DNA of 37,502 bases from Clostridium sp. (GTDB taxonomy: Bacteria; Bacillota; Clostridia; Lachnospirales; Lachnospiraceae): positions 1 through 37,502 of the forward strand of contig JAMPFF010000026.1 of the NCBI GenBank assembly GCA_023664605.1, written 5' to 3'. The position numbers and the translations under genes were made by a program. Each line of letters begins with the position of its first letter. Within the stretch, counting starts at the first letter, position 1. Positions 34,753-37,502 of this stretch are shown here, piece after piece. The notes beneath the pieces were generated by a model. That model saw only the letters and a list, made by a program, of their open reading frames with translations. It ran no database searches and was not told the DNA's origin.

Positions 34753-35919
34753 TTATAGCGGCATTTTGCTGTGAATATCCGCAAGCCGCTCTAATGCCGC
34801 CTGCAGCGTGGCGTCCTGCTTGGCAAAGTGGAAACGGATATACCTGTTTTCCGGCTCCCTGAAAAAGCTGGAACCCGGAACCGCTCCCACGCCTACCTTT
34901 TCAGCGAGTTTCTCGCAAAAAACGATATCGTCTGCGCAGCCAAATTCACTGATATCCACCAGTACATAATACGCACCCTGCGGATTGGTAAAGATAAGTC
35001 CGATATCTTTTAGCCCGTCCGTAAACAGATTTTTCATATGCGTGTAATGATCCCGCAAACCCTCGTAATAGGAATCGGGAAACTGTAATCCCACAACCGC
35101 CGCCTCCATCAAAGGCGCTGCCGCTCCCACCGTCAAAAAATCATGCACTTTTTTAACCCTGTCGATAACTTCCGCAGACGCCATCACAAATCCCAGACGC
35201 CAGCCGGTAATCGAATATGTCTTGGATAAGGAGTTGCAGATAATCGTCCGCTCCCGCATCCCCGGTAATGTGGCGATGCAGGTATGCGTATGCGGTTTAT
35301 AGACAATATGCTCATATACTTCATCCGTTATGACATAAATGTCATATTTAATGGCAAGTTCTGCAATAATTTTCAGTTCTTCTTTTGTAAATACCTTCCC
35401 GCACGGATTTGAGGGGTTACACAAAATAAGCGCTTTTACGCCCGGCTGCTTTATCGCGTCCTCCAGTTCGTTTCCGTCAAAATCGAATGCGGGCGGCTTT
35501 AACGGCACATAAATCGGCTCCGCGCCCGACAATATCGTATCCGCGCCGTAGTTTTCATAAAAAGGCGAAAAGATAACGACTTTATCGCCAGGATTGCAGA
35601 CCGACATCATGGCTGCCATCATTGCTTCCGTGCTTCCGCAGGTAACGACGATTTCCCGGTCGGGGTCAACTTTCATGCCATAAAAATGCTCCTGCTTTTT
35701 TGCCAGCGCCTCCCTGAAATTCTGCGCTCCCCATGTCAGCGCGTATTGGTGCGGTCCTTCTTTCGCCACCTGCGAGAGCCTGTCCGTAATCTCCTTTGGC
35801 GGGTCAAAATCCGGGAAGCCCTGCGACAAATTAATGGCGTTATATTGGTTCGAGATTCTTGTCATTCTCCGGATAACGGAATCCGTAAATCCTGCTGTTC
35901 TTTTGCTTAGATTTTTCAT
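34753..35919 (-). CDS. Class I/II PLP-dependent aminotransferase (AspC/methionine/kynurenine aminotransferase-like)
   Basis: A 388-residue full-length fold-type I aminotransferase. Signature elements are INLSQGFPDFDPP, YALTWGAQNFREAL, TCGSTEAMMAA, LILCNPSNPCGKVFT, VITDEVYEHIVY, and the PLP lysine Lys233 in NSLSKTYSITGWRLG. The C-terminal RFHFAK carries the substrate carboxylate Arg. It likely transaminates Met, Phe, Tyr, Asp or Kyn with 2-oxoglutarate or other keto acids. ATG 35919 has AAGGGG ahead and a TAAAAT extended -10 at 35953-35958. It appears to be monocistronic. Confidence 0.92.
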   Translation of the reverse strand: MKNLSKRTAGFTDSVIRRMTRISNQYNAINLSQGFPDFDPPKEITDRLSQVAKEGPHQYALTWGAQNFREALAKKQEHFYGMKVDPDREIVVTCGSTEAMMAAMMSVCNPGDKVVIFSPFYENYGADTILSGAEPIYVPLKPPAFDFDGNELEDAIKQPGVKALILCNPSNPCGKVFTKEELKIIAELAIKYDIYVITDEVYEHIVYKPHTHTCIATLPGMRERTIICNSLSKTYSITGWRLGFVMASAEVIDRVKKVHDFLTVGAAAPLMEAAVVGLQFPDSYYEGLRDHYTHMKNLFTDGLKDIGLIFTNPQGAYYVLVDISEFGCADDIVFCEKLAEKVGVGAVPGSSFFREPENRYIRFHFAKQDATLQAALERLADIHSKMPL

Positions 35920-35952
35920 ACTATCCCCTTCTGCTTTTTTCTATATATGGTT

Positions 35953-35958
35953 ATTTTA
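35953..35958 (-). promoter_or_regulatory. Candidate extended -10 of the aminotransferase gene
   Basis: TAAAAT preceded by TGG on the minus strand lies 34 bases before ATG 35919. No good -35 is visible. Confidence 0.45.
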
Positions 35959-36002
35959 CCACAAATCAGGGCTGTCGTATAGTTCCTGGCAATGCCGTTT
36001 TC

Positions 36003-36044
36003 ACAATTCCGAAAAAAGTTGTTTCCACCTTTTTTCGGAATTGT
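36003..36044. repeat. 16-bp perfect inverted repeat
   Basis: Arms ACAATTCCGAAAAAAG and its exact complement are separated by 10 bases. No T-run follows in either direction, though the arms contain T6/A6. It lies between the aminotransferase promoter and the small plus-strand frame. Operator, attenuator or terminator are all possible. The whole gap 35920-36228 holds only this, the aminotransferase promoter and the small frame. Confidence 0.7.
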
Positions 36045-36123
36045 TCTTGAATATTATAAAAATTTTTTATGCTGTATACACAGGAGAATCATGATGAAAA
36101 ACAAATGAATTTTTTTGAACAAA

Positions 36124-36207
36124 ATGACCGGACAGACATTTTCCAGTGTCGAACAGATTGCCAAGGAATTATATGAACTCAGCCAAATGTATGAAAAAAA
36201 GGAGTAG
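36124..36207 (+). CDS. Small plus-strand ORF, possibly a damaged gene
   Basis: A 27-codon frame, MTGQTFSSVEQIAKEL onward to a TAG at 36205, has coding-like composition (helical, Glu/Lys rich). In the same frame an AGGAG ribosome site and ATG at 36091 exist upstream, but TGA at 36106 interrupts after five codons. Either translation starts at 36124 without a good ribosome site, or a longer gene has been broken. I do not recognise the product. It ends 21 bases short of the convergent radical SAM gene. Confidence 0.3.
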   Translation: MTGQTFSSVEQIAKELYELSQMYEKKE

Positions 36208-36228
36208 CCGAATCATCAGGCTCATTGC

Positions 36229-37323
36229 CTATCTGCCCAACAACAGCTCCTCCACCCGCTGTCTTTTCTCATATAAAACGCAGCCGCCTGCATGGTCATC
36301 CGCAAGCAGGTCGCCATCCCTTAAAGCTTGGAACAAGCGGGAGTTCACTGCGTCTTTTAGAGAAGTATCCTTTACGTTAATATCTGAATATGGAGAAAAC
36401 GGACAAGGCTCCGCCCCTCCATGGGAATTGATATGGAAAAAGCCTCTGCCTGCCGCGATACAGCCGCCGGAGCTTTTTTCATCACCCGGAAAAGAAACAA
36501 AGACCATCTCCGAATATTTCTCACGCAGCCGCGCAATACCGCTTTTTAACAGTTCCCGTTCTTCCTCTCCGGGCGCTAATTCTTCACTTTCTTTGGTAAC
36601 AGGTACAAACTCAACATAAACCACAAGTTTACATCCCCTGTCCGCAAGACTGTCCAGAAACTCATCAGAAATGACTTCTTTCGCATTTTCTGTCGTTACC
36701 GTGACAGATACCCCGAACAGCAGACCTTTTTTATGTAAACTATCCATATTGGAAATCAGTTTGTCATAGATTCCCACTCCCCTGCGCATATCCGTTTCTT
36801 CTTTTCCACCCTCGATGCTCATGACAGGAATCAGATTCCGGCACTGTTCCAAAAGCCTGAAGTATTTTTCATCCATGTAGGTCCCGTTGGTAAAAATCGG
36901 GAAAATAATATTCTGCATTTTTCCCGCCGCTTCTATAATATCTCTCCGCAGCAGAGGTTCGCCTCCCGCAAGCAGGATATAACTCACGCCAATCTCATCC
37001 GCCTCTTTGAAAATGGAAAGCCATTCCTCACTGGTAAGCTGCTCCACCGGCGCTGCGTCCTGCGTCGCATGGTTACATCTGGAATAACATCCCGCACAAT
37101 GCAGATTGCAGCTGCTTGTAATGCTTGCAATCAAAAAAGGCGGAATATGTATGCCGTTTTTCTCTTCTTGCGCCCGAATCTTGGACGCCTTTTTACTGGC
37201 TGCTGCAAATTTTACCATAAAGGCGCTTTCCCGCGGGTCTTTTAATGTCGCTTTCAAAGAATCGGCTACAATCCGTTCCACGCCTCTTGTCATATATGCC
37301 TGAATATCAAAATTTTCATCCAT
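36229..37323 (-). CDS. Radical SAM protein with C-terminal Cys-rich (SPASM-like) region
   Basis: A 364-residue enzyme that should use a 4Fe-4S cluster and S-adenosylmethionine to start radical chemistry. The cluster motif CNLHCAGC is at about residues 73-80, extended by YSRC. Then come LLAGGEPLLRRDI (SAM-binding GGE), FTNGTYMDEKYF and MSIEGGKEETDMRRG. The C-terminus has three Cys (GGCIAAGRGFF, EPCPFSPYSD, GGCVLY) in SPASM/Twitch-like sequence context, probably holding a second cluster. An N-terminal helical extension (about 1-65) precedes the barrel. The substrate is unknown. AAGGAG precedes ATG 37323. It starts 12 bases after a membrane protein gene, so the two are co-transcribed. Confidence 0.88.
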   Translation of the reverse strand: MDENFDIQAYMTRGVERIVADSLKATLKDPRESAFMVKFAAASKKASKIRAQEEKNGIHIPPFLIASITSSCNLHCAGCYSRCNHATQDAAPVEQLTSEEWLSIFKEADEIGVSYILLAGGEPLLRRDIIEAAGKMQNIIFPIFTNGTYMDEKYFRLLEQCRNLIPVMSIEGGKEETDMRRGVGIYDKLISNMDSLHKKGLLFGVSVTVTTENAKEVISDEFLDSLADRGCKLVVYVEFVPVTKESEELAPGEEERELLKSGIARLREKYSEMVFVSFPGDEKSSGGCIAAGRGFFHINSHGGAEPCPFSPYSDINVKDTSLKDAVNSRLFQALRDGDLLADDHAGGCVLYEKRQRVEELLLGR

Positions 37324-37335
37324 AAAAAGCTCCTT

Positions 37336-37502
37336 CTACGCTTCCACACCACCAAGACTTCGTTTCATATCATAATATCCCATCAGCACCATCCACACAT
37401 AAGCGCAGGTTTTCGGTATCATCAGCATACCAATCATAGGATAGGCGTCCGCAAAAAGGACTACCGGAATATAAAATCCAAAACTTAACACAATCGCCAG
37501 CC
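37336..37502 (-). CDS. C-terminal fragment of a membrane protein (cut by window edge)
   Basis: The last 54 codons of a gene whose start lies beyond the window. The product has two hydrophobic segments (LAIVLSFGFYIPVVLF and an Ala/Val/Trp/Met-rich helix) and ends YYDMKRSLGGVEA before TAG at 37338-37336. It precedes the radical SAM gene in the same operon. No family could be assigned. Confidence 0.7.
   Translation of the reverse strand, partial: LAIVLSFGFYIPVVLFADAYPMIGMLMIPKTCAYVWMVLMGYYDMKRSLGGVEA

Noticed and set aside
36003-36044. Rho-independent terminator
   Set aside because: The stem is strong, but no T-run follows it on either strand, so it is listed only as an inverted repeat.
36091-36207. 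Selenocysteine or TGA recoding in the small plus-strand frame
   Set aside because: No recoding hairpin can be placed just after the TGA, and the peptide has no matching family. Gene decay or a downstream start is simpler.
1-37502. Mobile elements, CRISPR arrays and tRNA genes
   Set aside because: No transposase or integrase motif, spaced direct repeats or cloverleaf sequences were noticed; all large open frames have housekeeping or regulatory identities.

Overview
The window looks like a chromosomal segment from a gut-type member of the Clostridia, most likely Lachnospiraceae. This rests on gene content and style, not on a database match. The supporting content is: strong AGGAGG-type ribosome sites; a YtrA/GntR-ABC module; a BlaI/M56 pair; a MecA-like adaptor; a compact trp cluster; a bile-salt-hydrolase-type Ntn hydrolase beside a rhamnulose-phosphate aldolase; and abundant cyclic-di-GMP and chemotaxis signalling. 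Almost every gene is on the minus strand. The one convincing plus-strand gene is the YgjP-like metallopeptidase at 9356-9952, with two small plus-strand ORFs or remnants near 20.3-20.5 kb and 36.1-36.2 kb. I see no tRNA, rRNA, insertion sequence, prophage or CRISPR array.

Layout, given left to right (so most units read backwards). 0-3.8 kb: a GntR repressor, ABC ATPase and large permease, with a consensus promoter and a palindrome just past the start point. 3.8-6.2 kb: a membrane cyclic-di-GMP phosphodiesterase with a degenerate GGDEF domain. 6.2-9.2 kb: phosphoglycerate mutase gpmI and a TPR membrane protein. 9.3-13.1 kb: the YgjP-like peptidase, a DEAD-box helicase with a TTG start and A-rich leader, an esterase, and a MecA-like adaptor. 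13.2-14.5 kb: a PadR regulator overlapping an Fe-S membrane protein, with a 31-bp palindrome on the shared promoter. 14.6-17.7 kb: a BlaI repressor and an M56 membrane protease carrying a C-terminal M23 peptidoglycan-hydrolase domain, read from a promoter bracketed by two dyads. 17.7-20.1 kb: an HD phosphohydrolase, a DinB-fold protein and a WYL regulator.

20.5-27.5 kb is a tightly packed run: a response-regulator receiver fused to a small alarmone synthetase, then a glycogen-debranching enzyme, then trpC-trpF-trpB-trpA, closed by a strong terminator. trpE, trpG and trpD are absent from it. 27.5-32.8 kb: a second packed run of an unusual Fic protein (Gln in place of the catalytic His), a methyl-accepting chemotaxis protein, a TauE/SafE transporter, RhaD and a choloylglycine hydrolase. 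The Fic promoter sits inside a 13-bp inverted repeat. 32.9-37.5 kb: a PAS-like/GGDEF/GAF diguanylate cyclase, a class I aminotransferase, a radical SAM protein, and the tail of a membrane protein cut by the window edge.

The best candidates for something undescribed are the receiver-alarmone synthetase fusion and the operon it heads, the M56-M23 sensor/effector protease with its paired-dyad promoter, and the Fic gene with its palindromic promoter. Five regulated promoters could be read directly, each with a nearby palindrome or a good -10. Several start codons were set from ribosome sites and promoter positions instead of taking the longest reading frame.
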